Shown one piece after another: positions 24,838 through 33,206 of a stretch of DNA of 64,000 nt (its first letter is position 1; each line of letters opens with the position of its first letter). The stretch covers positions 1,054,001-1,118,000 of the forward strand of contig NZ_BMZM01000001.1 of the NCBI RefSeq assembly GCF_014652795.1. The letters run 5' to 3'. A program made the translations under genes and the position numbers. A model generated the notes under the pieces. That model was given only the letters and a program-made list of their open reading frames with translations, ran no database searches and was not told the DNA's origin. This stretch comes from Kushneria pakistanensis. Its GTDB lineage: Bacteria > Pseudomonadota > Gammaproteobacteria > Pseudomonadales > Halomonadaceae.

Positions 24838-25686
24838 ATGTCACCACCGTGCGAACTTACCGAGCGGCTTTCCTTCTTTCTGGGACGACAGCTCATCGCC
24901 CAGCCGCTGGACTGGGAGGATGCGTCCAACTGGCGCTGGAAAAGCGACGCGCTCTCGCCGGAAATGATTCGCATGGCGCGCACCAGTATCAATGACCCCT
25001 TCTGGCATGGGCTATGGGCACTGTTCGGATTCGATCGCTGGGCGCATGCCGAATATCTGACGCGTCTGGCCGGTAACCTGCCGGCGCGTCTGCCCATGAT
25101 GCCGTTGCCCATGACCTGGCTGGGAACGCTCCAGGGCGCCCCGATATGGAGCTTGCCCTGGCGTGCCGGACGTACGGCCACCATGGATACGGCATTTACG
25201 TCACGGCTGGGAGAGCAGATTGGGCGCTTGCATGCCGCACCGGTCTCGGGCTGGGGCCACCCGCTTACGGGGGTATGGCCGCTCTCGGCCTGGCCACAAA
25301 AGGCGAGCCGCTATCTTGATCAGTATGCCCCGCTGGAGGTGCTGCGGGATCTGCCGTCGCAGGTGCCCATACCTGACAGCGCCGTATGGTGTCTGCCGGA
25401 CCTGCGCGATGATCAGTTCATTGAAGGTGCGACAGACTGGTGCTGGAGCGATTGGGAGGCACTGGTATGGGCCCCACAGGAATTTGACTGGGCGCTGATT
25501 GAACTTCTGATCACCGATCCCGATCAGCAACATCATTTTCTGGATCGCTACTGGCCATTTGGCGATGTCGTCGATATCAGGGCGCACCGGCTGACCTGTC
25601 GTGCCATTTTGTGGCAATTCAACTGCTTCGGACCGTGCCCTTGGTCACAGGTACGCGATGCTGCCTGCTGGCTTGACCATCACTGA
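24838..25686 (+). CDS. Kinase-fold (APH/ThiK-like) protein, degenerate catalytic loop
   Basis: A 282-residue protein from ATG 24838 (AAAAGGA upstream); the longer upstream frame runs through the riboswitch. I see features of the aminoglycoside/choline/thiamine kinase fold: LGEQIGRLHAAPVSGW near 124-138, a catalytic-loop-like PDLRDDQFI near 187-195, and SDWEALVWAPQEFDWALIEL near 204-223, matching the IDWEYAGxGDxAxDLA block. The His and Asn of the usual HxDxxxxN loop are not conserved, and the N-terminal Gly-rich loop is not clear, so activity may be altered or lost. It diverges from the TPP-controlled importer, so a link to thiamine is a guess. Confidence 0.6.
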   Translation: MSPPCELTERLSFFLGRQLIAQPLDWEDASNWRWKSDALSPEMIRMARTSINDPFWHGLWALFGFDRWAHAEYLTRLAGNLPARLPMMPLPMTWLGTLQGAPIWSLPWRAGRTATMDTAFTSRLGEQIGRLHAAPVSGWGHPLTGVWPLSAWPQKASRYLDQYAPLEVLRDLPSQVPIPDSAVWCLPDLRDDQFIEGATDWCWSDWEALVWAPQEFDWALIELLITDPDQQHHFLDRYWPFGDVVDIRAHRLTCRAILWQFNCFGPCPWSQVRDAACWLDHH

Positions 25687-25798
25687 ATGCCGCCGCTGGC
25701 ATGGGAGGTTCGAGCATGGCCATTCAGGCGCGTAGATGATAATGGGCGGCGATCATGGCACACTACTGCTTATTACAAGAGGTTATTAACGAGACACT

Positions 25799-27508
25799 GT
25801 GATCGACTTTAATAGCATATTCCTGCTTGGCGGATTATTGGTGGCCATGAGCATTCTGGCCAGCCGGGTATCAGCACGCATTGGTTTGCCACTGCTGCCT
25901 CTGTTTCTTGGCATCGGTATGCTGGCCGGCGTTGACGGTCTGGGCCTGATCAATTTCAGTGATTACAACCTGGCCTATCTGATTGGCCAGCTGGCACTTG
26001 CCATGATCCTGCTGGACGGCGGGCTTCGCACGCGCCTGAAGACCTTCAGGGTAGGCCTGCGACCAGCGCTGTCGCTGGCCACACTGGGCGTATTTCTGAC
26101 CAGTGGGCTGACCGGACTGTTTGCCATGTGGGTATTCGACCTCAGCCTTTTACAGGGCCTGCTGGTCGGCGCCATCGTTGGTTCCACGGATGCCGCAGCG
26201 GTTTTTTCGATGCTCAGCGGGCAGGGCATTCGTCTCAACGAGCGTGTTGGCGCAACGCTTGAGATTGAGTCGGGCACCAATGACCCGATGGCGATCTTTC
26301 TGACGTTGATTCTGTCACAGACCCTTGCAGGGTCCATTGATAGCGTCAGCAGCACGCTAATGATGTTTGTCGAGCAGTTCGGCATTGGCGCCGTGGCAGG
26401 TATTGCCAGTGGCTGGCTCATGGGAAGGCTCCTGCGCTGGCTGGATCTGGCGCCTGGACTTTATTCCCTGCTGGCCGCGGCCATGGGGTTCAGCATTTTT
26501 GCCCTGACCAACATGCTGGGCGGTAGCGGCTTTCTGGCCATCTATCTGGCCGGCGTCATGATTGGCAACATCCGCGGCAAGCATCTTGAGTTCATTCTGC
26601 CCGTTCATGACGGGCTGGCATGGCTGAGTCAGATCGGGCTTTTCCTGACACTGGGGCTGCTGGTCACGCCCAGCGAAATGGTTGATTACGCCTGGTCCAG
26701 CGTCATGGTGGCCGTAGTACTGATCTTTGTGGCTCGCCCCCTGTCGGTGCTGCTGAGTCTCAAACCCTTTTTTGGTTTTCGCTGGCGAGAGCTTGCTTTC
26801 ATCTCATGGGTAGGGCTGCGCGGTGGGGTTCCCATCGTTCTGGCCATTTTGCCGGTCATTGCCGGCGTCGAGAACGCTTCGCTGTATTTCAACGTCGCTT
26901 TCTTCGTGGTGCTGATCTCCCTGATCCTTCAGGGCACCACAATTGGCCACATGGCACGCTGGCTCAGGGTGGAAGTGCCTGCAGAGACAGCGCCGGCCCG
27001 GCGCCGCCTGCTGGGTGTCCTGCCTGAAGATGATTATGAAATGTTTGTCTACAAGGTCGACAGCAAGCGCATCGAAAATACACCGCTGAAAATGCTGCGG
27101 TTTCCTTCCGGCGCAGTCGTGGCCGCCATCTTTCGCGAGCATGTCATGATTCACCCTACCGGCAGCACGCGACTGCAGGCGGGGGATGTGGCCTGTGTTA
27201 TCGCCAGAACCCATGACCTCAATGCCATCAATCACCTTTTCAATGGCGATGCCGAGCTCAAGCGAGAGCGCGACTTCTTTGGCGCCTTTGCGCTGTCAGG
27301 TGAGGCATTGATGGGGGATGTGGCCGATGCCTACGGCCTGACCCTGTCACGCTGGGAGCGTGAAGAAACACTGGGCGCTTTTATCGCGCGTCGTGTGGGG
27401 GGGTATCCGGTCGTCGGAGACGATATCGACTGGCATGGCATTCACTGGATCGTTCAGGACGTGGAAGGCAACAATGTCACGCGGGTCGGTCTCAGGTTGC
27501 ACGGCTAG
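25799..27508 (+). CDS. cvrA: K+/H+ antiporter CvrA/NhaP2 type
   Basis: A 569-residue CPA1 antiporter from GTG 25799. About twelve helices fill residues 5-400, with the ion-site block STDAAAVFSMLSGQGI near 130-145 and EIESGTNDPMA near 158-168. A TrkA-C-like regulatory domain (ARTHDLNAINHLF area, about 410-480) and a C-terminal CorC-like tail follow, as in E. coli CvrA and Vibrio NhaP2, which expel K+ in exchange for protons and help cells at low osmolarity or high K+. In a halophile, K+ homeostasis is a central job. A 19-bp-stem terminator follows the stop. Confidence 0.92.
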   Translation: MIDFNSIFLLGGLLVAMSILASRVSARIGLPLLPLFLGIGMLAGVDGLGLINFSDYNLAYLIGQLALAMILLDGGLRTRLKTFRVGLRPALSLATLGVFLTSGLTGLFAMWVFDLSLLQGLLVGAIVGSTDAAAVFSMLSGQGIRLNERVGATLEIESGTNDPMAIFLTLILSQTLAGSIDSVSSTLMMFVEQFGIGAVAGIASGWLMGRLLRWLDLAPGLYSLLAAAMGFSIFALTNMLGGSGFLAIYLAGVMIGNIRGKHLEFILPVHDGLAWLSQIGLFLTLGLLVTPSEMVDYAWSSVMVAVVLIFVARPLSVLLSLKPFFGFRWRELAFISWVGLRGGVPIVLAILPVIAGVENASLYFNVAFFVVLISLILQGTTIGHMARWLRVEVPAETAPARRRLLGVLPEDDYEMFVYKVDSKRIENTPLKMLRFPSGAVVAAIFREHVMIHPTGSTRLQAGDVACVIARTHDLNAINHLFNGDAELKRERDFFGAFALSGEALMGDVADAYGLTLSRWEREETLGAFIARRVGGYPVVGDDIDWHGIHWIVQDVEGNNVTRVGLRLHG

Positions 27509-27518
27509 TGTAAAGGCC

Positions 27519-27560
27519 GAATACAACAACGCCCGCTGACTAGCGGGCGTTGTTGTATTC
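27519..27560. terminator. Very long perfect-stem terminator
   Basis: Nineteen perfect base pairs: arm 27519-27537 pairs with arm 27542-27560 around a 4-base loop GACT. The GC core GCCCGCT/AGCGGGC is followed on both strands by AT-rich arms, so it probably ends transcripts from both the antiporter gene and the leftward small gene. Confidence 0.85.
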
Positions 27561-27571
27561 AACAGGTGGGC

Positions 27572-27808
27572 TTAATTCATCATGCGCCACTTGTTGTTTT
27601 TCTCTGAGGTCGGCGGCAGGGGCTCGTCATCATGATCAAGCTGGATGCGTGTCGATTCGTCCAGTAGATCACCCTGAGGCGTACACTCCTGAAACTCACC
27701 GGCATGGCCGGGACGATCACCCGCCTCAAAAACGGCGGGGGGATTGTTGCTCTGCTCGCCTTCTCGATCCATGTTGCCCTTGGTAAAACCGCGTCCACTG
27801 TTGGCCAT
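27572..27808 (-). CDS. Small acidic hydrophilic protein (78 aa), unknown
   Basis: Started at ATG 27808 with a perfect GGGAGG ribosome site eight bases upstream; the longer reading frame has no such signal. The protein has no membrane segment, is rich in Asp/Glu, Asn, Gly and Pro (for example FEAGDRPGHAGEF and ENNKW-type ends) and looks intrinsically disordered. The terminal stretch is PLPPTSEKNNKWRMMN. I do not recognise a family. It is convergent with cvrA across the long terminator. Confidence 0.6.
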   Translation of the reverse strand: MANSGRGFTKGNMDREGEQSNNPPAVFEAGDRPGHAGEFQECTPQGDLLDESTRIQLDHDDEPLPPTSEKNNKWRMMN

Positions 27809-27927
27809 TGGAAACCTCCCTGTCTCATCGGATAACCCTGAAATGAGCCTAGGCAAGGTGACATCACTGTGCAACCAGTGCACCGATACGGCACCGCAAA
27901 AGTATGGATACCGGGCAATCATTGATA

Positions 27928-28194
27928 TCAATGAGCAGTTTTTCCCGCACAGGCAAGCTGGCGAAAGGCATGCACGGCACTGTCGCTGATACCCTGCTGA
28001 CGCCAGGCGGCTTCAAGATTGATGAAGACTTCAAACATCTCATCGCCCAGATAGAGTTCATCCAGCTTGTGGCCATCCTGCCAAAGCTCAAGGCAGGTCG
28101 CGCTTGAATCACACGATTGCTGAACCACTTCAACCGGACGCTTTCCATGGGCAGCATCAGGGGCTTGTTGCGAATGCACAGGTATCAAAGCCAT
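27928..28194 (-). CDS. Hypothetical protein (88 aa)
   Basis: From ATG 28194 (GAGG four bases upstream); a TTG at 28233 would add 13 residues. The product has a central LYLGDEMFEVFINLEAAWRQQGISDSAVHAFRQ segment with predicted helices and a Cys near the C-terminus. No family recognised. It sits between two other small genes and the tRNA-Ser region, and no mobile element signs are seen. Modest support for coding: an intact frame and a plausible ribosome site. Confidence 0.45.
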   Translation of the reverse strand: MALIPVHSQQAPDAAHGKRPVEVVQQSCDSSATCLELWQDGHKLDELYLGDEMFEVFINLEAAWRQQGISDSAVHAFRQLACAGKTAH

Positions 28195-28363
28195 TGCCTC
28201 AAGAGGTCTGTGAAGTCTCAACAGTAAGTGCAAGCTGTTTCACTTGTAAACTTTTGAGACATAAAAGTTATTGTCCATAATGAAAAAGACTTACAAACCA
28301 TTTCCCTGTGCGGGTTGGGCAATATTCATCCAGCGAAGCGCGGGCTACCAACAACGAAAAACA

Positions 28364-28399
28364 AAAAAGGCCTGCTGATCATTGATCAGCAGGCCTTTC
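28364..28399 (-). terminator. Terminator of tRNA-Ser transcript
   Basis: On the minus strand a 16-bp stem AAAGGCCTGCTGATCA / TGATCAGCAGGCCTTT ends in a run of six Ts, starting a few bases after the tRNA 3' end. Confidence 0.85.
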
Positions 28400-28404
28400 A
28401 AATT

Positions 28405-28494
28405 TGGCGGAGGGACAGGGATTCGAACCCTGGAAGGGCGTTAACCCTTGCCGGTTTTCAAGACCGGTGCATTCAACCGCTCTGCCATCCCTCC
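28405..28494 (-). tRNA. tRNA-Ser (anticodon UGA)
   Basis: A 90-base tRNA with a long variable arm, read on the minus strand. Acceptor GGAGGGA pairs with TCCCTCC, and the encoded tail is GCCA. The anticodon stem CCGGT/ACCGG closes loop CTTGAAA with TGA at positions 34-36. The variable arm AAGGG...CCCTT and T arm CAGGG-TTCGAAT-CCCTG confirm serine type. It reads UCA and related codons. Confidence 0.97.
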
Positions 28495-28641
28495 GGCTTA
28501 CGGCGATGCATCTTAACAGGCTGTCAGCAAAGGTCAAGGAGCTTAATTCAATCAAAAGGGCTTTGGCTTGCACAGGCGGCCCTTGAGGCTCATTCTTGGT
28601 TAAAATTCCACCATAATCAGACACAAGGCAGGGAGTGATCC

Positions 28642-29307
28642 ATGGTCGATCGTACCTATGGGGTCTCGCAAACCGGGGCCAGAAGCGTCGAGTCACACAA
28701 GGTATTGCGTAATACCTATATGCTGCTTGCAATGACACTGCTTTTCTCGGCCGTGACCGCCGGGATTGCAATGTCGATGGGCATTCAGCGCATGAATATT
28801 TTTGTCTTCTTCATTGGCGCCTACGGATTGATGTTTCTGGTCCACAAGACCGCCCATTCGGCAGCAGGGCTGCTGGCCACCTTCGCGTTTACCGGCTTTA
28901 TGGGCTTCACCCTTGGGCCGATTCTCAGTGCCTACCTGACACTGTCCAACGGTCCGCAGCTGATCATGACGGCGCTGGGCATGACAGCAGTCACCTTTGC
29001 GGGGCTTTCAGCCGTAGCGCTGATTACCCGCAAGGATTTCAGCTTTTTGAGCAACTTCATCATAGCCGGCGCCATCGTGCTGATTCTGGCCATGGTAGTC
29101 GCGATGATCTTCAACATTTCCGGTCTGGCACTGGCCGTGTCGGCAGGCTTCGTCCTTTTTGCCTCGGCCGTGATCCTGTTTGAAACCAGCCAGGTGATCC
29201 ATGGTGGGCAGGATAACTATATTCTGGCGACCATCAGCCTCTATGTTGCCATCTATAATCTGTTTATCAGTCTGCTGTCGCTTCTGGGTCTGACCTCCAG
29301 CGACTGA
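28642..29307 (+). CDS. yccA: BI-1/YccA family membrane protein
   Basis: A 221-residue protein with seven transmembrane segments from about residue 28 to the end (helices near 28-48, 52-71, 75-97, 105-125, 133-154, 160-183 and 195-217). GFTLGPILSAYLT near 92 and the charged C-terminal region of the Bax-inhibitor-1 (TMBIM) family are present. YccA-type proteins interact with the FtsH/HflKC protease and BsYetJ-type members leak calcium in a pH-dependent way; which applies here is not shown. A good ribosome site GGGAG lies 8 bases upstream. Confidence 0.9.
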   Translation: MVDRTYGVSQTGARSVESHKVLRNTYMLLAMTLLFSAVTAGIAMSMGIQRMNIFVFFIGAYGLMFLVHKTAHSAAGLLATFAFTGFMGFTLGPILSAYLTLSNGPQLIMTALGMTAVTFAGLSAVALITRKDFSFLSNFIIAGAIVLILAMVVAMIFNISGLALAVSAGFVLFASAVILFETSQVIHGGQDNYILATISLYVAIYNLFISLLSLLGLTSSD

Positions 29308-29337
29308 GACATTGATACGTCATGATCTGTTAGTATG

Positions 29338-29364
29338 AAACCCTGCCTTCGGGCAGGGTTTTTT
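29338..29364 (+). terminator. Rho-independent terminator after BI-1 gene
   Basis: AACCCTGCC-TTCG-GGCAGGGTT with a UUCG-type loop and six Ts. It separates the BI-1 gene from the tus operon. Confidence 0.9.
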
Positions 29365-29395
29365 GTTTCAAGAGGCTCGTTTCTGGAGAGATGTC

Positions 29396-29803
29396 TTGGC
29401 CCCTCAAGGATTGACCTATGCCCTGATGGTACAGGGGGCACCCTACAGCCAGCAGGCGTCTCATAGCGCCCTGCGCTTTGCTGAAGCACTGCCTGCACAG
29501 GGGCATCGCGTGGCAGCGGTCTTTTTTTATCATGACGGCGTGTATAACGCCGCCAGCATGATGTCACCTCCTCAGGATGAGCCCCATCTTCTTGAGCGCT
29601 GGCGAGCACTTCATCAGGTCCAGCAGTGCGAGCTGCTGGTCTGCGTGGCATCGGCCATTCGCCGCGGACTGCTTGATGAGAGCGAAGCGAAGCGTCATGG
29701 GCATTCACACCCCACCCTTGAAGCCCCCTTTGAGCTGACAGGCCTGGGTCAGCTCATGCATGCTGCCCTTCATTATGATCGATTGATTACCTTTGCCCCC
29801 TGA
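29396..29803 (+). CDS. tusD: Sulfur relay protein TusD
   Basis: A DsrE/TusD-family sulfur carrier of 135 residues if started at TTG 29396, which has GGAGAG six bases upstream; a TTG at 29411 would start exactly at the conserved TYALMVQGAPYSQQ strand, and an ATG at 29426 would cut into it. The functional Cys is in CELLVCVASAIRRG near residue 78 in this numbering. In the TusBCD complex this cysteine accepts persulfide from TusA and passes it to TusE for 2-thiouridine formation on tRNA by MnmA. First gene of tusDCB. Confidence 0.9.
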   Translation: MAPQGLTYALMVQGAPYSQQASHSALRFAEALPAQGHRVAAVFFYHDGVYNAASMMSPPQDEPHLLERWRALHQVQQCELLVCVASAIRRGLLDESEAKRHGHSHPTLEAPFELTGLGQLMHAALHYDRLITFAP

Positions 29804-29832
29804 GGCAAGCAGGACAAACAGGTAATGACACC

Positions 29833-30186
29833 ATGAGTTCCAAAAGCATACTGGTGATTGTGCGCCATCCGCCGCACGGTTCCAGCTGGGTACGCGAAGG
29901 GCTTGAAGCAGCACTGGTAGGCGCGGCGCTGGGCCAGCCACCGACGATTCTATTCAGCGGTGATGGTGTTCTGGCACTGCTTGCCAACCAGCAGCGTGGC
30001 GCGCTGGGGCAAAAGGGCAGTGCTGCCATGCTGGAAGGCCTGTCACTTTATGACGTCGAACCGCTCTGGTATGACCACCTCTCGCTTGAAGCGCGCGGCC
30101 TTGATGTCAGCCAACTGATGCCGGGATGCCAGCAGGCCTGTATTGCTGACATGATCGCCCGGCACGACGTGGTCATGAGTTTTTAA
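29833..30186 (+). CDS. tusC: Sulfur relay protein TusC
   Basis: A 117-residue DsrF/TusC-family protein. IVRHPPHGSSWVREGLEAALVGAALGQPPTILFSGDGV near residues 8-45 forms the first Rossmann-like strands and loop of the family. It contributes to the TusB2C2D2 heterohexamer; it has Cys in MPGCQQACI near the C-terminus but no essential active-site Cys is expected in TusC. Thirty bases after tusD. Confidence 0.93.
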   Translation: MSSKSILVIVRHPPHGSSWVREGLEAALVGAALGQPPTILFSGDGVLALLANQQRGALGQKGSAAMLEGLSLYDVEPLWYDHLSLEARGLDVSQLMPGCQQACIADMIARHDVVMSF

Positions 30187-30217
30187 TCCGCCATTACCTG
30201 CATCGACGAGTGTTACC

Positions 30218-30505
30218 ATGAGCACGCTTCACCTGATCAACCGTTCTCCTTTCAGTACCAACGTTTTGCACGAGCTTGCTGATGCCGTATCAGAAGGTGA
30301 CCATATTCTACTGATCGAGGATGGCGTGTACGCAGCGTTTGGTGCGCCCTGTTGGACACTGCCCGAGGGCATCTCGCTCTGGGCGCTTCAGGAAGACTGT
30401 GCCTCAAGAGGCGTTACGCCATCTTCTGTCACGTGGGGTACGATGGACATGGCGGGCTTTGTCGCATTGACCGCCAGCACTCATCGCACTGTCAGCTGGT
30501 TTTGA
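30218..30505 (+). CDS. tusB: Sulfur relay protein TusB
   Basis: A 95-residue DsrH/TusB-family protein: MSTLHLINRSPFSTNVLHELADAV near 1-24, LLIEDGVYAAFGA near 31-43, and a C-terminal AGFVALTASTHRTVSWF. A Cys occurs in GAPCWTLPE near residue 45. It completes the TusBCD complex for tRNA thiolation. tusE follows 64 bases later. Confidence 0.9.
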   Translation: MSTLHLINRSPFSTNVLHELADAVSEGDHILLIEDGVYAAFGAPCWTLPEGISLWALQEDCASRGVTPSSVTWGTMDMAGFVALTASTHRTVSWF

Positions 30506-30569
30506 CTATTGGGCCATCCCCGGTTGTCTGTCGGCCCGACACCTTTCATTGCTTAGAACGCCCAATCCC

Positions 30570-30920
30570 ATGACCCAGAATACGGACACTTTGACACTTG
30601 CTGATGGCACGGAAATCGCGCTGGACAGCGACGGTCATCTGCAGAATCTCAACAACTGGTCTCCCGAAGTGGCGCAACAAATGGCCGAACGCGAAGGGCG
30701 CGTGCTGACCCCGGCGCACTGGGAAGTCATTGAACTGCTGCGTGATTTTTATACGCGCTTTGAGATGGCACCTGCCATGCGGGCGCTGGTCAAGACCGCT
30801 CGCCAGCAGCTCGGCGAAGAGAAGGGAACGTCTCTTTATCTGATGTCGCTTTTCCCCGAAAGCCCGGCACGTGTGGCAGCACGCCTTGCCGGGCTACCAC
30901 GCCCTACCAACTGTCTTTAG
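30570..30920 (+). CDS. tusE: Sulfur transfer protein TusE (DsrC family)
   Basis: A 116-residue DsrC/TusE protein from ATG 30570. The conserved region (WSPEVAQQMAEREGRVLTPAHWEVIELLRDFY) is near residues 28-59 and the C-terminus is GLPRPTNCL, with the penultimate Cys that accepts sulfur from TusBCD and hands it to MnmA. The second conserved Cys of true sulfite-reductase DsrC, about ten residues upstream, is absent, so this is TusE and not a dissimilatory DsrC. Short upstream in-frame codons to 30549 are not needed. Confidence 0.93.
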   Translation: MTQNTDTLTLADGTEIALDSDGHLQNLNNWSPEVAQQMAEREGRVLTPAHWEVIELLRDFYTRFEMAPAMRALVKTARQQLGEEKGTSLYLMSLFPESPARVAARLAGLPRPTNCL

Positions 30921-30928
30921 GCCAACGA

Positions 30929-31507
30929 TTGAATTTTCTTGCCCATGCCTGGCTTGCACGCCAGGGCAGCGACATCTTCATGCTGGGTAACCTGGTGGCC
31001 GATGGCATCAAGGGCCCGGTACCGGCCACCTCAGAGAGCGGGTTTGCCCAGGGTGTACGGTTTCATCGGCGCATGGACACCTTGATCGATCAGCATGAGA
31101 CAACGCTTGCGCTCAGACGACAGGCGCCCGAGGCGCAGCGACGTGTCTGTGGCATTGCACTCGATATCGTCTGGGATCACTTTCTCGCCAGGCTTTATCA
31201 TGATGATGCCCTGAATCGGCGCGTGCATCGGGTGTTGACCAGCCACGAGATCATGATTCCGGAGCGGCAGGTGCGGCTTTTTGAGCACCTTCGTCGTGAA
31301 AACTGGCTGGAAGCCTATGGAGATTTCGATTTTACCTGTCAGGCCATTGCCGGCGTTGGCAGGCGTCTGTCCGGACCCAACCGGCTGGCCGAACTGACGC
31401 CCTGGCTTGAGCGGGAATATCCACTGCTGGAAGAAAGCTTTCATACGATCTGGCCATGGATGCAGCGTGCGGCATGCGAACATGCCGCAACACTAGCTGA
31501 CCAGTAG
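30929..31507 (+). CDS. acpH: Acyl-carrier-protein phosphodiesterase AcpH
   Basis: A 192-residue HD-fold-like enzyme that removes the 4'-phosphopantetheine from ACP. The N-terminus MNFLAHAWLARQGSD, GNLVADGIKGP near 21-31, FHRRMDTLIDQHETT near 46-60 and IVWDHFLARLYHDD near 75-90 match E. coli AcpH. The start is TTG 30929. Only eight bases separate it from tusE. It overlaps the end of convergent moeA by 15 bases, so antisense effects between the two mRNAs are possible. Confidence 0.9.
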   Translation: MNFLAHAWLARQGSDIFMLGNLVADGIKGPVPATSESGFAQGVRFHRRMDTLIDQHETTLALRRQAPEAQRRVCGIALDIVWDHFLARLYHDDALNRRVHRVLTSHEIMIPERQVRLFEHLRRENWLEAYGDFDFTCQAIAGVGRRLSGPNRLAELTPWLEREYPLLEESFHTIWPWMQRAACEHAATLADQ

Positions 31508-32692
31508 CAGGCAACTGACGCTATCGCCCGGCGCGACCCTTGAATGGGATTTGATAACGGCCAGCGCATTGGCCGCAACACAGGAACGCAGAACCGATGA
31601 GTCCTGGTCTTCGAAGGCGTCAGCGCGGTAGCTGTCACCTTCCCACTGCAAAGTGACGCGCATGTAATGATCGCGTCCGGCTGTTTCGGTCGAAAATGCA
31701 GCCCGGGCGGTCACCGCCGGCAGGGCCTTCATCTCATCGCATCCCTGCAGGCCGCCCAGCAATGGCCGCAGAAAGAGCCAGGCACCAACGAAACTCGACA
31801 CCGGGTTGCCCGCCAGCCCCACAAAACGGCACTGATTGATATGCCCCAGTGCCAGCGGCTTGCCGGGGCGAATGGACAGACGCCAGAGATCCAGCTCCCC
31901 CAGTGACTCCAGCGCACGACGTACATAATCGGCATCACCCACCGAGACGCCACCGGTCGTGACGATCACGTCGGCCTGACGCGAAGCTCGTGCCAGCGCC
32001 TGCGTCATGTCTTCAAGCGTGTCCGGCACCTGTTCCACCAGCGAAAGCTCGGCGCCAAACCGCGGCAAAAGATCCATCAGCATGAACCGATTACCGTTAT
32101 AGATCTGACCGGGTGCCAGTGCTTCACCCGGCAGCCTGAGTTCATCGCCGGTAAAGAGCAGGGCAACCCGGGGCTTGCGATAGACCGGCACGCGGTCAAA
32201 TCCCTGGCCTGCCAGAAACCCCAGTGCAGCACTGTTGAGTCGTGTTCCCTGATTCACCAGCACTTCATCGGTCGTGATTTCTCGACCCTGCAAACGAACG
32301 CTGTTGCCGACCTTCAGCCCGGCCGGGATAAAAACCCCTTCGTCACGGACTTCCACCTCTTCCTGCATGATGACGCTATCGGCGCCCTCAGGCATGGGCG
32401 CGCCGGTAAAGATGCGCGCGCAGGTACCTCTTTCCAGGGGCGCTGCCTGCTGGCCGGCCATGATGCGCTGGCTGACAGATAACACCCGACCGCTGTCTTC
32501 GGCGCGCAGGGCGTAACCATCCATCGCGCTGTTGTCGAAGGGCGGCGTGTCGTGTCGGGCATGGAGCGTCTGTGCAAGTACGCGATCGCCCGCCGTCTCG
32601 AGCGCTACCCATTCCCACGACAGCGGCGCAAGACCGTTTGAGAGAGAGGCAAGCGCCTGTTGCGGTGTATGCAAACGACCGCTGTCAGCCAT
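31493..32692 (-). CDS. moeA: Molybdopterin molybdenumtransferase MoeA
   Basis: A 399-residue MoeA. The MPEGADSVIMQEEVEV block is near residues 104-119, the molybdopterin-binding TTGGVSVGDADYVRRAL near 249-265 and PGKPLALG near 279-286. It inserts molybdate into adenylylated molybdopterin. It forms an operon with moaB, overlapping it by eight bases, and the DUF1244 gene lies upstream. The start ATG at 32692 lies inside the end of moaB. Confidence 0.95.
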   Translation of the reverse strand: MADSGRLHTPQQALASLSNGLAPLSWEWVALETAGDRVLAQTLHARHDTPPFDNSAMDGYALRAEDSGRVLSVSQRIMAGQQAAPLERGTCARIFTGAPMPEGADSVIMQEEVEVRDEGVFIPAGLKVGNSVRLQGREITTDEVLVNQGTRLNSAALGFLAGQGFDRVPVYRKPRVALLFTGDELRLPGEALAPGQIYNGNRFMLMDLLPRFGAELSLVEQVPDTLEDMTQALARASRQADVIVTTGGVSVGDADYVRRALESLGELDLWRLSIRPGKPLALGHINQCRFVGLAGNPVSSFVGAWLFLRPLLGGLQGCDEMKALPAVTARAAFSTETAGRDHYMRVTLQWEGDSYRADAFEDQDSSVLRSCVAANALAVIKSHSRVAPGDSVSCLLLVS

Positions 32693-33206
32693 GCTGCCTC
32701 CGGCCGGGAATCACCAGATTGGCAAAATTGCAGGGCTTGTGGCGGCTGTCGAGCTGCTCGGCAAGAATGCCTTCCCAACCGGTACGACAGGCGCCGGTAG
32801 AGCCGGGTAGACAGAACACGGCCGTATGGTTGGCAAATCCGGCCAGCGCGCGGCTTTGTATGGTCGAGCTGCCGACATCGTCTCTTGAAAGCTGGCGAAA
32901 CAGCTCACCAAAGCCTTCAATGTGACTATCAAACAACACACTGACGGCCTCGGGCGTGGAATCGCGCCCGGTAAAACCCGTGCCGCCGGTCGTGATTACG
33001 ATCTGCACCTGCGGGTCGGCAATCAGGCGCGCCACTTCAGCTCGAATCTGATAGAGCTCGTCACGAATGATATGGCGAAAAACGCAGCGATGGCCGGCAC
33101 TTTCCAGCGATTCAATCAGCAGGGCGCCGGAGCGGTCACTGCTTTCATCGCGAGTATCGGAAATTGTTAAAACGGCAATATCCAGCGGTATAAGGTTTTC
33201 ACTCAC
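32685..33206 (-). CDS. moaB: Molybdenum cofactor biosynthesis protein MoaB
   Basis: A 173-residue MoaB/Mog-type protein: DIAVLTISDTRD near residues 8-19, then IVITTGGTGFTGRDSTPEAV near 68-88, the signature of the MoaB/MogA/MoeA pterin-binding fold. In bacteria with no separate mogA, MoaB may carry out molybdopterin adenylylation. It overlaps the DUF1244 gene by four bases and moeA by eight, so three genes form one transcriptional unit. Confidence 0.93.
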   Translation of the reverse strand: MSENLIPLDIAVLTISDTRDESSDRSGALLIESLESAGHRCVFRHIIRDELYQIRAEVARLIADPQVQIVITTGGTGFTGRDSTPEAVSVLFDSHIEGFGELFRQLSRDDVGSSTIQSRALAGFANHTAVFCLPGSTGACRTGWEGILAEQLDSRHKPCNFANLVIPGRRQHG

